Positions 1 through 9,297 of a stretch of 64,000 nt of DNA are shown piece after piece. Every line of letters begins with the position of its first letter. The first letter of the stretch is position 1. Under the pieces are notes generated by a model. The model was not told the origin of the DNA. It saw only the letters and a list, made by a program, of their open reading frames with translations, and did not search any database. Location: contig NZ_CP060202.1 of the NCBI RefSeq assembly GCF_014250515.1, positions 431,001-495,000 on the forward strand, written 5' to 3'. The translations under genes were made by a program, and so were the position numbers. The stretch comes from Hymenobacter sediminicola. GTDB lineage: Bacteria > Bacteroidota > Bacteroidia > Cytophagales > Hymenobacteraceae.

Positions 1-2
1 CG

Positions 3-2537
3 GTGCGCGAGCGGAAGGACCGCAAGGCTCGCCTCAACATTGCCGATTTCGGGTTGAGCGACGCTGACCTTGATACCAAGTTCAAGAACGGTGAAGTGTT
101 GGGTTTGGGCGCGGAAGCCACGCTGCGCGAGATTGTGGCCGCCCTGCAGAAGGTGTACACCCGCACCATCGGCTTCGAGTACATGTACATCCGCGACCCG
201 CAGGTGCTCGATTGGTTCCGCGAGAAAGTGGAGAAGGACTCGCTGAGCTTCAACCCCGGCGTGGAGTACAAAAAGCGTATCCTCAAGAAGCTGAACGAGG
301 CCGTAGTGTTCGAGAACTTCCTGCACACGAAGTTCCTGGGCCAGAAGCGCTTCTCGCTGGAAGGCGGCGAATCGACCATTCCGGCCCTCGACGCTATTGT
401 TAATAAGGCTTCGGAACTAGGCGTGCAGGAGGTGATGATTGGCATGGCCCACCGCGGCCGCCTGAACGTGCTGGCCAACATCATGGGCAAGACCTACGAG
501 CAGATCTTCTCGGAATTTGAGGGCACTGCCGTACCGGACCTGACCATGGGCGACGGCGACGTGAAGTACCACATGGGTTACTCGTCGGAGGTAGAAACCG
601 AAGGAGGCAAGAAAGTTAACCTGAAGCTGGCTCCCAACCCCTCCCACCTGGAGGCGGTGAACCCGGTGGTGGAAGGCTTCGTGCGCGCCAAGATTGAGCA
701 CCAGTACGGCGGCGACTACCACCAGATTCTGCCCATCCTCATCCACGGCGACGCGGCGCTGGCCGGCCAGGGCATCGGCTACGAGCTGACCCAGATGTCG
801 TTGCTGGAAGGCTACCGCACTGGCGGCACGCTGCACTTCGTAATTAACAACCAGGTGGGCTTCACCACCGATTTCGAGGACGCCCGCTCCTCGATTTACA
901 GCACCGACCTCGCGAAGATCATCGACGCGCCGGTGCTGCACGTGAACGGTGACGACCCTGAAGCTGTGGTGTTTGCCGTGCGCCTCGCCACCGAGTACCG
1001 CCAGCAGTTCCACGCCGATATCTTCATTGATATGGTGTGCTACCGCCGCCACGGCCACAACGAGTCGGACGAGCCCAAGTTCACCCAGCCCACGCTTTAC
1101 AACCTCATCAGCAAGCACCAGAACCCCCGCGAAGTGTACAACGCCATGCTGGTGCAGCGCGGCGACGTGGACGCGCAGCTGGCCCAGCAGATGGACAAGG
1201 AGTTCCGCGACACCTTGCAGGCCCGCCTGGACATGGTGAAGCAGAAGCCGCTGCCCTACAACTACCAGCCCCTCGAAAACGAGTGGCGCACCCTGCGACG
1301 CAGCAAGCCCGAAGACTTCGAGAAGTCGCCGGAAACGGGCATCAGTGAGGAAGTGGTAGCCAAAGTAGGCAAGGCCCTGACCACGCTGCCCGAAGGCTTC
1401 CGCCCCCTGAAGCAGATTGAAAAGCTGATGGAGGAGCGCAAGAAGATGTTCTTCGAGACGCGCGTGCTGAACTGGGCCGCCGGCGAGCTGCTGGCCTACG
1501 GTTCCCTGCTCGATGAGAAGCACATTGTGCGCGTGAGCGGCCAGGACGTGCAGCGCGGCACTTTCTCGCACCGCCACGCTGTGCTGCACGATGCCGAAAC
1601 CTCGGCCCCATACAACTCGCTGAACTACATTTCGGAGGGCCAGGAAAAGCTGAGCATCTACAACTCGCTGCTGAGCGAATACGCAGTGCTGGGCTTTGAA
1701 TTCGGCTACGCCATGGCCAACCCCACGGCCCTGGTGATCTGGGAAGCCCAGTTCGGCGACTTCGCCAACGGTGCCCAGACCATGATTGACCAGTTCATCG
1801 TGTCGTCGGAAAGCAAGTGGCAGCGCATGAACGGCGTGGTGCTGCAGCTGCCTCACGGCTACGAAGGCCAGGGCCCGGAGCACTCCAACGCCCGGCCCGA
1901 GCGGTTCCTGCAGTTGGCCGCCGAAAACAACATCATCGTGGCCAACATGACCACGCCGGCCAACTTCTTCCACGCCCTGCGCCGCCAGCTGACCTGGGAG
2001 TTCCGCAAGCCGCTGGTGGTAATGTCGCCGAAGTCGATGCTGCGCCACCCGCTGTGCGTGTCGCCGGTGGAGGAGTTCACCTCCGGCCACTTCCGCGAGG
2101 TGCTCGGCGACGTGTACGCCGACGCCAAGAAGGTGAAGCGCGTGCTGCTGTGCTCGGGCAAAGTGTACTTCGACCTCCTGGACGAGCAGCAGCAGTCGGG
2201 CCGCACCGACGTGGCCATTGTGCGCCTCGAGCAGCTGCACCCCTTCCCCAAAAAGCAGCTCGACGCCGAGCTGGCCAAGTACCCCAAAGCCAAGCTGTAC
2301 TGGGTGCAGGAAGAGCCCGAAAACATGGGCTACTGGAACTACCTGCTGCGCTTCATGCGCCGCGAGCTGGAAGATGTGATTTCGCGCAAGCCCTCGGCCT
2401 CGCCGGCAACCGGCTACAACAAGGTGCACGTGAAGGAGCAGAAGGACCTCGTGGCCCGCGCCTTTGACAAGCCCAAAGAAGCCGTGGCCGACGACAACAT
2501 CAAAGCCACCGCCGAAGTAGCCAAGAAGCAGGACTAG
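3..2537 (+). CDS. sucA: 2-oxoglutarate dehydrogenase E1 component (5' partial)
   Basis: Thiamine-diphosphate E1 subunit of the 2-oxoglutarate dehydrogenase complex, which decarboxylates 2-oxoglutarate and passes the succinyl group to E2 in the TCA cycle. Visible family blocks are GMAHRGRLNVLANI, the NNQVGFTT segment leading to CYRRHGHNESDEP (cofactor region), GQDVQRGTFSHRHAVLHD, HGYEGQGPEHSNARPERF and QEEPENMGYW near the C terminus. The 844 residues present compare with about 920-950 for the family, so the true start and roughly 80-100 residues lie left of the window; the GTG at position 3 is only the edge of the frame. It is followed after 129 bp by sucB, with which it very likely forms an operon. 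Identification is firm. Confidence 0.97.
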   Translation: MRERKDRKARLNIADFGLSDADLDTKFKNGEVLGLGAEATLREIVAALQKVYTRTIGFEYMYIRDPQVLDWFREKVEKDSLSFNPGVEYKKRILKKLNEAVVFENFLHTKFLGQKRFSLEGGESTIPALDAIVNKASELGVQEVMIGMAHRGRLNVLANIMGKTYEQIFSEFEGTAVPDLTMGDGDVKYHMGYSSEVETEGGKKVNLKLAPNPSHLEAVNPVVEGFVRAKIEHQYGGDYHQILPILIHGDAALAGQGIGYELTQMSLLEGYRTGGTLHFVINNQVGFTTDFEDARSSIYSTDLAKIIDAPVLHVNGDDPEAVVFAVRLATEYRQQFHADIFIDMVCYRRHGHNESDEPKFTQPTLYNLISKHQNPREVYNAMLVQRGDVDAQLAQQMDKEFRDTLQARLDMVKQKPLPYNYQPLENEWRTLRRSKPEDFEKSPETGISEEVVAKVGKALTTLPEGFRPLKQIEKLMEERKKMFFETRVLNWAAGELLAYGSLLDEKHIVRVSGQDVQRGTFSHRHAVLHDAETSAPYNSLNYISEGQEKLSIYNSLLSEYAVLGFEFGYAMANPTALVIWEAQFGDFANGAQTMIDQFIVSSESKWQRMNGVVLQLPHGYEGQGPEHSNARPERFLQLAAENNIIVANMTTPANFFHALRRQLTWEFRKPLVVMSPKSMLRHPLCVSPVEEFTSGHFREVLGDVYADAKKVKRVLLCSGKVYFDLLDEQQQSGRTDVAIVRLEQLHPFPKKQLDAELAKYPKAKLYWVQEEPENMGYWNYLLRFMRRELEDVISRKPSASPATGYNKVHVKEQKDLVARAFDKPKEAVADDNIKATAEVAKKQD

Positions 2538-2561
2538 TCCTGTGTCATTCCGGGCAGCGCG

Positions 2562-2604
2562 AGGCATCTGAGTGAAAACGGGCAACGGCTTCACTCAGAT
2601 GCCT
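2562..2604. repeat. Perfect 15-bp intergenic hairpin, REP-like
   Basis: Arms at 2562-2576 and 2590-2604 pair perfectly around a 13-base loop in the sucA-sucB gap. There is no T-run, so it is a poor terminator and may instead protect the upstream message or be a dispersed palindrome. The surrounding pattern GTCATTC...GCATCT recurs, on the other strand, in the palindromic element at 27806-27907, which suggests one family. Confidence 0.6.
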
Positions 2605-2666
2605 TCTGCATCGGAACGACAACTTCAACGACATTCCCCCACCGAAACTCTTCAAAACTCCCACGT

Positions 2667-4334
2667 ATGGGTCTGGAAATTAAAATCCCCGCCGTTGGTG
2701 AATCCATCACCGAGGTTACCATTGCCAAGTGGCTGAAAGCCGACGGTGACACCGTGAAGCGCGACGAGATTCTGGCCGAGCTGGAATCCGACAAAGCCAC
2801 GTTTGAGCTGCCCGCTGAGGCCGACGGCGTGCTGAAAATCCGCGTAGCCGAGGGCGAAACCATCGGCATCGGTACCACCATTGCCGAAATTGACGGCGAC
2901 GGTGCTGCCGCCGCGCCGGCTGCTTCGGCTCCGGCCGCTGAGGCTCCGGCGGCTCCTGCTACCGATCCGGTGAGCAAGGGCGAGGAAAACCCCAAAGCCA
3001 GTGACCAAGCCGGCTACGGCGGCCAGCCCGAAGGCGGTGCTGCTTCCGGTGCCCCGGCTGCTGCCGCTCCGGCTGCCAGCAACGGCGGCGGTGGAACCGT
3101 AGAAATGACGATTCCGGCCGTAGGTGAGAGCATCACCGAAGTAACAGTGGCTAAGTGGCTGAAAGAGGACGGTGCCCAGGTGCAGCGCGACGAAATCATT
3201 GCCGAGCTGGAATCGGACAAGGCGACGTTTGAGCTGCCTGCCGAAGGTACCGGCACGCTGCGCCACGCCGCCAAGGAAGGCGAAACCATCGGCATCGGCG
3301 CTACTATTGCCCGCATCGAAGGTGGTAGCGGCGCTGCCGCTCCGGCTCCGGCCGCCGCACCAGTTGCTACGCAAACCGCTCCAGCTGCTGCTGCTCCGGC
3401 GGCTTCAGCAACCACCAGCTACGCCACCGGCACGCCTTCGCCGGCTGCCGGTAAAATCCTCGGTGAAAAAGGCATCAACCCCGCCGACGTGCAGGGTTCG
3501 GGCCGCGACGGCCGCATCACCAAGGACGATGCCCAGAACGCCCAGGCCAAGCCTGCCGCACCGGCTCCGGCCGCTGCTCCGGCTGCTGCCAAACCGGCTG
3601 CAGCAACACAGGCTGCTCCGGCCGCTAGCGGAAACCGCAACCAGCGTCGTGAGCGGATGAGCAATCTGCGCAAGACGGTGGCCCGCCGTCTGGTGTCAGT
3701 GAAGAACGAAACGGCCATGCTTACCACCTTCAACGAGGTGAACATGCAGCCCATCATGGACCTGCGCAACAAGTTCAAGGACAAGTTCAAGGAGAAGCAC
3801 AGCGTGGGCCTCGGCTTTATGTCGTTCTTCACCAAGGCCGTGTGCGTGGCCCTGAAAGAGTGGCCCGCCGTGAATGCCCAGATTGATGGCACCGACATCG
3901 TGTACAACGACTTCTGCGACATCAGCATTGCCGTATCGGCTCCGAAAGGCCTCGTGGTGCCGGTAATCCGTAACGCCGAGGAGCTGTCGTTCGATGGTAT
4001 CGAGAAGGAAATCCAGCGCCTTGCTGGCCTGGCCCGCGACAACAAGCTCACCATCGAGCAGATGACCGGCGGCACGTTCACCATTACCAACGGCGGCGTG
4101 TTCGGCTCCATGATGAGCACCCCGATTATCAACGCCCCACAGTCGGCCATTCTGGGCATGCACAACATCGTGCAGCGCCCGATTGCCGAAAACGGCCAGG
4201 TGGTAATCCGCCCGATGATGTACCTAGCCCTGAGCTACGACCACCGTATCATCGACGGCCGCGAGTCGGTGTCGTTCCTGGTGCGCGTGAAAGAGCTGCT
4301 CGAAGACCCGACGCGTCTGCTGCTGGGCGTGTAA
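2667..4334 (+). CDS. sucB: Dihydrolipoamide succinyltransferase (E2 of 2-oxoglutarate dehydrogenase), two lipoyl domains
   Basis: E2 core of the 2-oxoglutarate dehydrogenase complex; it transfers the succinyl group from lipoamide to CoA. Two lipoyl domains (about 1-76 and 145-218) each carry [12 protein letters not shown], with the lipoylated lysines at K43 and K185. Ala/Pro-rich linkers separate them from a peripheral-subunit-binding domain (about 256-292, [12 protein letters not shown]) and the catalytic acyltransferase domain (about 325-555), which ends in [10 protein letters not shown] with H526 and D530. Many E2o enzymes have one lipoyl domain, so the duplicated domain is a modest peculiarity; the two lipoyl segments are also near-repeats in DNA. 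It sits directly behind sucA. The E3 partner (lpd) is about 12 kb away. The TAA stop lies inside a long inverted repeat. Confidence 0.97.
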   Translation: MGLEIKIPAVGESITEVTIAKWLKADGDTVKRDEILAELESDKATFELPAEADGVLKIRVAEGETIGIGTTIAEIDGDGAAAAPAASAPAAEAPAAPATDPVSKGEENPKASDQAGYGGQPEGGAASGAPAAAAPAASNGGGGTVEMTIPAVGESITEVTVAKWLKEDGAQVQRDEIIAELESDKATFELPAEGTGTLRHAAKEGETIGIGATIARIEGGSGAAAPAPAAAPVATQTAPAAAAPAASATTSYATGTPSPAAGKILGEKGINPADVQGSGRDGRITKDDAQNAQAKPAAPAPAAAPAAAKPAAATQAAPAASGNRNQRRERMSNLRKTVARRLVSVKNETAMLTTFNEVNMQPIMDLRNKFKDKFKEKHSVGLGFMSFFTKAVCVALKEWPAVNAQIDGTDIVYNDFCDISIAVSAPKGLVVPVIRNAEELSFDGIEKEIQRLAGLARDNKLTIEQMTGGTFTITNGGVFGSMMSTPIINAPQSAILGMHNIVQRPIAENGQVVIRPMMYLALSYDHRIIDGRESVSFLVRVKELLEDPTRLLLGV

Positions 4335-4501
4335 ATCACAGATTTAGCCGAATTCACCGAATTCCGTGACCAGTAAAACAAAAAGAGGCTTGCCAATCGG
4401 CAAGCCTCTTTTTGTTTTATGTTATTAGTCAGTCCTAATGCAAGAAAAGCATGGTTAGCACTGACTACAAGATTCGTGAAATTCGGCTAAATCTGTGATT
4501 T
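4333..4501. repeat. Long inverted repeat spanning both convergent stop codons
   Basis: Arms at 4333-4353 and 4481-4501 are perfectly complementary over 21 bp, and pairing continues after a one-base bulge to about 25 bp. The left arm overlaps the sucB TAA and the right arm overlaps the TAA of the truncated haemoglobin gene on the other strand. The 127 bp between the arms hold the terminator hairpin at 4381-4412. The arms could form a nested cruciform or a transcript stem closing the terminator. Confidence 0.75.
4381..4412. terminator. Bidirectional intrinsic terminator
   Basis: Stem 4381-4394 / 4399-4412 with an AATC loop, A-run on the left and T-run on the right, so it works for sucB on the plus strand and for the haemoglobin gene on the minus strand. 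Confidence 0.9.
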
Positions 4502-4889
4502 AGTCGACTGGCAGTTCGCGGGTGCGGGATGCACTTAGGCGCGTGGCCATCTGTTGAGCTACTTGTTTGGCTTGTTCGGCGCGGGAGCCAGTGAAGTGCT
4601 CTTCTACCGTCGACGAGAATAGATTCAGCCAATGCTCGACGTGGGCGCCACTGCGGGGGAGGGCCACCTGCTCAGGAAGAGGCTCACCTTCAGTTGTTCC
4701 TTCGCCCAGCAGCGTGCTGCTCCAGTAGCGGTACTGCGACGTGAGGTAGTGGGGCCAATGAATGCGGGCCGCCGCTCCAAAACTGGCTCCTAGGAGCGTG
4801 TCCTGCGTAGCCTTATGGCACAGCGTATCGACAAGCGTTTTGATGTCGCCTTCAGTCTGAATGTCGTGGCGCGTGGAAGAGGTTTGCAT
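4500..4889 (-). CDS. Group III truncated haemoglobin
   Basis: A 129-residue cytoplasmic globin of the 2-over-2 truncated haemoglobin group III (Ctb-like), expected to bind haem and handle O2, NO or related ligands. Group III features are the DIKTLVDTL helix, TLLGASFG, HWPHYLTSQYRYW and the HVEHWLNLFSSTVEEHF segment, whose first histidine (H83) aligns with the proximal haem ligand. I chose the ATG at 4889; a TTG two codons upstream is also open but less likely. It converges with sucB across a shared terminator. Two palindromes 62-92 bp upstream (4951-4981) are candidate operator sites. The family assignment is by sequence pattern; ligand and physiology are not visible. Confidence 0.85.
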   Translation of the reverse strand: MQTSSTRHDIQTEGDIKTLVDTLCHKATQDTLLGASFGAAARIHWPHYLTSQYRYWSSTLLGEGTTEGEPLPEQVALPRSGAHVEHWLNLFSSTVEEHFTGSRAEQAKQVAQQMATRLSASRTRELPVD

Positions 4890-4950
4890 AGACAAAGGAG
4901 GATGACAGGGTGGGCTACCAACTACGTAGCGAATTTACGCAGGTTACGTG

Positions 4951-4981
4951 TCATTCGCTATAGAATGATAAAGTTTTTATC
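4951..4981. promoter_or_regulatory. Two overlapping palindromes upstream of the haemoglobin gene
   Basis: TCATTC-N6-GAATGA lies at 4951-4968 and overlaps GATAAA-GTT-TTTATC at 4967-4981, in an AT-rich stretch upstream of the haemoglobin ATG at 4889 (minus strand). Nothing identifies the binding protein. Confidence 0.35.
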
Positions 4982-5021
4982 TTTTCCTGATTATATGCTA
5001 TTCAAACGCATTTTACCGATG

Positions 5022-7772
5022 TTATTTTACCCGGGTAATGCGCAGCTGATCTAGCAAGGCCTCATTAACTGCCCCGTTCATATTCTCATTAGCTACTTCT
5101 AGGTCAAGAGCAAGTAATGAGCGGCCTTTCGGCAATTGCACTAGAATTGGGTTGGAGTAGCCCCAGTCCGACCACTCGTCCACGCCGCGCTGTGGCAGTA
5201 CTACCGTACCTACCTGTGTCGCCCCAAGGCGGAGCGTACGAATCGCGCACTTGTTGCTGGTGTTGATAGGACCGTTGCCGTTGGCATAGCGGAAATCAAG
5301 CGCATAGAGCCCTGTCGCTAGCACCGATATTGGCACCGTGAGGCGGCGGTTCAGCATCTTGTTGATTTCTACGAAACCCTTGCCCTGATAACCTTTGTAC
5401 GCTTTAGATGATTTGGGTGTAGCCGCCTCTATTTCCACAAGCTGCGTGTGGCGGGCGGCCTCGGGCACCACTGGCTCACTGGCGAAGCTCTCGAAGCCTT
5501 GGGCGTCGATGGCTACCACCTGATATTCGCTGAACGGCTGGCCGGCGGGCACGGCGTAGGTGGATTCGGTGGTGCGAGCCGCAAACTGGCCGTTGCGCAG
5601 CACTTGGTAGGCGCGGGCGCTCTCCACGGCAGGCCACGCCAAGGTACCGGCCGCGTAGCGCACGGCAGGCGTGGGCGGCGCTACGTGGTGCGCCACTTTA
5701 TTCTGTGCTGAGCTTGCCAATGGCGTATTGGGCAGCTCAATCCGGATGTCATGCGTGCCGGTGAGCGTGGCCGGGATGGTGGCGTCGGGTAGCGGCTTAC
5801 CGTCCAGCGTTATCTGGCGGATGCCCTGGCCGAAGCCGACCATTTCGATGTTGAGCACGGCGCCCCAGTAGCGGAAGTTGGTGAGCTTGCGCGGGCCAGC
5901 CAACGCCTGCGGCACGAATGGTTGGAACGTGAGCTGATCGGCCTGGAAGTTCATGCCAAACAAACCTTTGTACACTAGCCCCAGTGCACCCGAGAGGCTC
6001 CAGAGCATGTTGCTGCTGTTGATCTGGGTACCGGCGAAGTCGCCGTTGCTGGCCACGAAGTTTTCCTTATTGGTGAGAAACAGCGCCGCGGGCCGCGCCA
6101 CGGCCATCAGGCTTTCCAGAAAGGCAGTTTCGTTGCCAACTTTGGCCGCCGCCAGTCCCCAGTAGCTCTGCACAAACGGCCACACAGCATTGTTGTGGTA
6201 GGGCGGAATGCCGGAAATCTGCGGGTAGATGCACGGCATGCCGTAGTCCATGGCGGGCGTGCGGGCCACCACGGTCTGGGGCCGGCTGCCTTCGGCCACG
6301 CCAAACAGTACCGCCAGCGCCTCGCCCAGCGCCTCCGACTTCGGCGATACCTGCTGATGCACGCGGCCGTAGCGGAACTGCCCGTAATAGCCCTTATCCT
6401 CCAGCCACAGATGCTGGTTGATGCCCTGTTTGATGCGGGCCGCGCGGGTTTGCGCCTCGCGCGCCACGGCGGTTTCGCCCAGCTTTTCGGCCATCAAACC
6501 CAGCACAACGTTGCCTTGATAGTGCGCCGCGTTGGTGCCCAGGTTTTCGCTCTGGTAGATGTCCACGGGCTGCATCCACTTGGAGTAGGTCTGCTCGCGC
6601 CAGTCCAGAAACGACGATTCGCCGCGCACGAGGCCGGTTTGCGCATTGTACGCCACCTGCTCGTCGTCCTCGATGGTGTGCTTGATGATGGGGTACACCT
6701 GCCGCAGCCAGGCTTCGTCGCCGGTGGCCAGGTAGATTTCCCAGGCGGCCGTAGCCCAGATGATCCGGTCGGTGGAAACGGGGTAGGCGCCGCCGGTGCC
6801 GGTGTCCTGGATAATGCGGCCTTCGGGCGTGACCTTGCGCATTAAGCTGATTTTGGCCGCTTCCGGTTGCAGCAGCGCCTGGCTCAGAATGATGCTGTAG
6901 CTGATGTCGCGGGTCCAGACGCCGGCCCATTCCTGGCCGGTGCGGAACGTGCCATCAGGCTCCACGGCACGTTTGGCTTCTTCCAGCGCCATATTATACA
7001 GCGCATCGAGCAGCGGAAAATCGGAGGTGAGCTGCGGAAACGCCGACACGTCGAGCGTAGCCTGCCAGCGGGCGGCGGTGCTCTTTTGGTCGGAGTGAGC
7101 GTTGAGGACCACGGTGGTTTCGTAGATACCGTTGCCGTCGGGGTCTTTCAGCTCCAGCGGCGGCTTGTTAATCAGGTTGTCGAAGTCCCAGCTCAGCGGC
7201 GCGGTGTTGCCGGCCACGAATACGTGCATGAAATCGGCTTGGTAGAGCTTCTGGCCATTGTAAAGCGTGTAGTAGCCCTGTTTCCGGAAGGCGGCCAGCA
7301 TCGGCCGCAGATCCAGCCGAATGGTGAGCGGCGTGTTGGGCGCCAGGTACTGGTTTGCTGGCACCGGCCGCTTGTCCACCGACTGCTGCCCGAACACGAT
7401 AACCGGGGTTTCGAGAGCCGCACCGCCGACGGCTGGCAAGGCTAGGAACAGGTGGTCCTGGCCGGGCGCCATTTCGTTGTCCTTGCCGTTGACACTGAAC
7501 TTGAAGCTCACCTGCGGACTCTGAAACGCGTTAGCCGGGCTCTGATAGTTGGAGATCAGCGCCTGGCGGGAGAGGGCCCGCGCCGTGTGCGGACCCTGCA
7601 CCAGCGAATCACGAAAGACAGTGTAGGCCGCCGATTGCCACACGGGCGTGGCCGGCGCCGTGGCTGGTGGGCCGGTGGTAGGGGAGGAGGTGGGTTTAGC
7701 CATCTGGCAGGCAGCAAGGAAACCGAGGCTCAGTAGGAAGCTGGCGGAATAAGAAAGTCGGAGTCGGGACAT
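5022..7772 (-). CDS. Secreted lipoprotein, six-hairpin (alpha/alpha-barrel) glycoside hydrolase
   Basis: A 916-residue exported lipoprotein: the signal peptide ends in a lipobox at about LGFLAAC (C22). Residues about 25-250 look like a beta-sandwich region with a calcium-type DPDGNGIYE segment. The centre (about 255-660) has the helix-rich pattern of (alpha/alpha)6 glycosidases, with GVWTRDISYSI, STDRIIWATAAWEIYLATGDEAWL, SFLDWREQTYSKWM and HNNAVWPFVQSYWGLAA; the acidic residues in these blocks are catalytic candidates. About 740-916 resembles a fibronectin-like plus carbohydrate-binding beta-sandwich tail. Related families include GH63, GH15 and GH78-like enzymes, and I cannot choose among them. 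It is probably surface or periplasmic, cleaving an oligosaccharide. It is monocistronic, separated from the EamA gene by a hairpin. Confidence 0.8.
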   Translation of the reverse strand: MSRLRLSYSASFLLSLGFLAACQMAKPTSSPTTGPPATAPATPVWQSAAYTVFRDSLVQGPHTARALSRQALISNYQSPANAFQSPQVSFKFSVNGKDNEMAPGQDHLFLALPAVGGAALETPVIVFGQQSVDKRPVPANQYLAPNTPLTIRLDLRPMLAAFRKQGYYTLYNGQKLYQADFMHVFVAGNTAPLSWDFDNLINKPPLELKDPDGNGIYETTVVLNAHSDQKSTAARWQATLDVSAFPQLTSDFPLLDALYNMALEEAKRAVEPDGTFRTGQEWAGVWTRDISYSIILSQALLQPEAAKISLMRKVTPEGRIIQDTGTGGAYPVSTDRIIWATAAWEIYLATGDEAWLRQVYPIIKHTIEDDEQVAYNAQTGLVRGESSFLDWREQTYSKWMQPVDIYQSENLGTNAAHYQGNVVLGLMAEKLGETAVAREAQTRAARIKQGINQHLWLEDKGYYGQFRYGRVHQQVSPKSEALGEALAVLFGVAEGSRPQTVVARTPAMDYGMPCIYPQISGIPPYHNNAVWPFVQSYWGLAAAKVGNETAFLESLMAVARPAALFLTNKENFVASNGDFAGTQINSSNMLWSLSGALGLVYKGLFGMNFQADQLTFQPFVPQALAGPRKLTNFRYWGAVLNIEMVGFGQGIRQITLDGKPLPDATIPATLTGTHDIRIELPNTPLASSAQNKVAHHVAPPTPAVRYAAGTLAWPAVESARAYQVLRNGQFAARTTESTYAVPAGQPFSEYQVVAIDAQGFESFASEPVVPEAARHTQLVEIEAATPKSSKAYKGYQGKGFVEINKMLNRRLTVPISVLATGLYALDFRYANGNGPINTSNKCAIRTLRLGATQVGTVVLPQRGVDEWSDWGYSNPILVQLPKGRSLLALDLEVANENMNGAVNEALLDQLRITRVK

Positions 7773-7823
7773 AGCCTAAAGTAACGGTAGATGTAGTTTC
7801 TGATGTCTGACTGAGTTGATGAT

Positions 7824-7883
7824 AAGACCAGTTTAACGATGACGAGACGCGAATACGCGTATCATCATCGTTAAACTGGTCTT
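7824..7883 (-). terminator. 19-bp perfect stem between EamA and glycosidase genes
   Basis: Arms 7824-7842 and 7865-7883 pair perfectly; the 22-base centre has its own short ACGCGAATACGCGT palindrome. It lies just after the EamA stop and before the glycosidase ATG, both on the minus strand. The T-run is weak, so it may be a terminator or a processing or stability hairpin. Confidence 0.6.
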
Positions 7884-7903
7884 TTACTGCGCCACTTGGT
7901 GGG

Positions 7904-8839
7904 TTACTCCTGAACTGGCCGCGTCGGCTGCCGCCCACCCAACACTACCAGCGCCACGGCTACCACAATCAGCGCAGCTCCGCCCAGCATCCCGGTATTC
8001 AGCGTTTCGCCTGCAAGAGCCCAGCCCAGGAGCACTGCCACCACCGGATTTACAAAGGCGTAGGTGCCCGCCAGCGCCGGCTCTACCACCCGCAGCAACC
8101 AGATGTAAGCCGAAAATGCCACGAACGAGCCGAATGTGACCAGATAGGCGAATGCACCCCACACCTTAAGTGGAACGTGGCTCACCTGAAACGTAGCGGC
8201 TTCACCGTGCAGCAGCCCCGCCACCAGCAGAAACGCCCCGCCGCACAGCATCTGCATGCCCACCCCCAGAAACGGGGAACCGCCAATGGGTTTCTGCCGC
8301 GAGTAGAGCGAACCAACTGACCACATCAGGGACGCCAGCAGCACCGATACCGTACCGAGCAACGGGTGGCCCGGCAGTAGCACTGGTGCCGTGCTACGGG
8401 TGCTCATCAGCAAGCCCAAGCCGCCCATCCCCAGGGCTAGGCCCAGCAGCACTTTGCCGTTGGGGCGCGGTGCGAGGCCCGAGGCCCAGCCCAACAATGC
8501 CAGGAACATGGGCACCGTGGCGACCAGCAGCGCTGCCATGCCTGACGGAATGTACTGCTGCGCGAAAGTGGTGCCGCCATTTCCGAAAAGTGGCAAACAC
8601 AACCCTACCACGGCCGCCCGCAGCCAGTCCTGCCGGCTGGGGGCCGCCGCGCCACTCAGCCGCACGGCGCCGTACATGAGGGCGCCGGCCAGCAGAAAGC
8701 GCATAGCCGACAGCAAAAACGGCGGCCAGACGCCCAGCGCTACCTTGGTAGCCAAGTATGTGGAACCCCACACCAGATATAGCGCCAACAGTGCCAGCAC
8801 AACAAGAAAACGAGGGGCAGTAGGGACGACAGTAGACAT
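7904..8839 (-). CDS. EamA/DMT-family transporter
   Basis: A 311-residue inner-membrane protein with about ten hydrophobic segments arranged as two five-helix EamA repeats. The first begins ALYLVWGSTYLATKVAL, the typical opening of YedA/RhaT-like drug/metabolite exporters; the second contains SLMWSVGSLYSRQ and ends with EPALAGTYAFVNPVVAVLLGW. Members export amino acids, metabolites or drugs; the substrate cannot be read from the sequence. I use the ATG at 8839 (MSTVV) rather than a GTG seven codons upstream. It stands alone, divergent from the Crp/Fnr gene across a 458-bp AT-rich gap. Confidence 0.92.
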   Translation of the reverse strand: MSTVVPTAPRFLVVLALLALYLVWGSTYLATKVALGVWPPFLLSAMRFLLAGALMYGAVRLSGAAAPSRQDWLRAAVVGLCLPLFGNGGTTFAQQYIPSGMAALLVATVPMFLALLGWASGLAPRPNGKVLLGLALGMGGLGLLMSTRSTAPVLLPGHPLLGTVSVLLASLMWSVGSLYSRQKPIGGSPFLGVGMQMLCGGAFLLVAGLLHGEAATFQVSHVPLKVWGAFAYLVTFGSFVAFSAYIWLLRVVEPALAGTYAFVNPVVAVLLGWALAGETLNTGMLGGAALIVVAVALVVLGGRQPTRPVQE

Positions 8840-9152
8840 GTGGCAAAGGAATAAGCTCACAAACCTAAGGGCGTTTTTCCAACGTTACCTGTACTGCCTG
8901 ATTCTTCACTGCGCTCTGCATAGCCGTTGCTGCAAAACCCTGCTGAAAACTGATTCCGAAGGCTGCTTGGTTCATAACGGGAAAACTACTTCCAAGACAA
9001 AACACGTCAGAGTTTAATGATGAGCTTTTATTTTGTATTAGTCCTATTTTTAGATTTTGGTCTCATATTGGGATAAGGTTGCGAAATGGCTTGCTATTGT
9101 CAGTGTAGAGGCAGTACAGCTTGTTTTTAGATTGATAAAAACTGAATTCCAC

Positions 9153-9267
9153 TTGAATATTCATATTTTGTTTTTGTACTTTTGTTTGCAAGGCGTGCTT
9201 AGCATTGCTTTGATGTATATCAAAATAATTTAATCATAAGTCAGGCAAACAGTAGAAGGTCTGCCTG
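9153..9267 (+). promoter_or_regulatory. Candidate Bacteroidota promoter and leader hairpin before the Crp/Fnr gene
   Basis: TACTTTTG at 9177-9184 matches the -7 consensus TAnnTTTG exactly, with TTG at 9153-9155 spaced 21 bases upstream as a -33 element. A predicted start near 9191 gives a leader of about 107 nt that contains an inverted repeat, CAGGCA 9242-9247 with TGCCTG 9262-9267. The rest of the 8840-9297 gap is AT-rich with no open frame I would call a gene. Confidence 0.5.
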
Positions 9268-9297
9268 GCCAGAGCAAAACTATACGCACAGAATCTG

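Noticed and set aside
417..2594. A 725-codon open frame antisense to sucA
   Set aside because: Rich in His, Gln and Val with no domain pattern; it is the usual antisense shadow of a GC-rich gene whose sense product is unmistakable.
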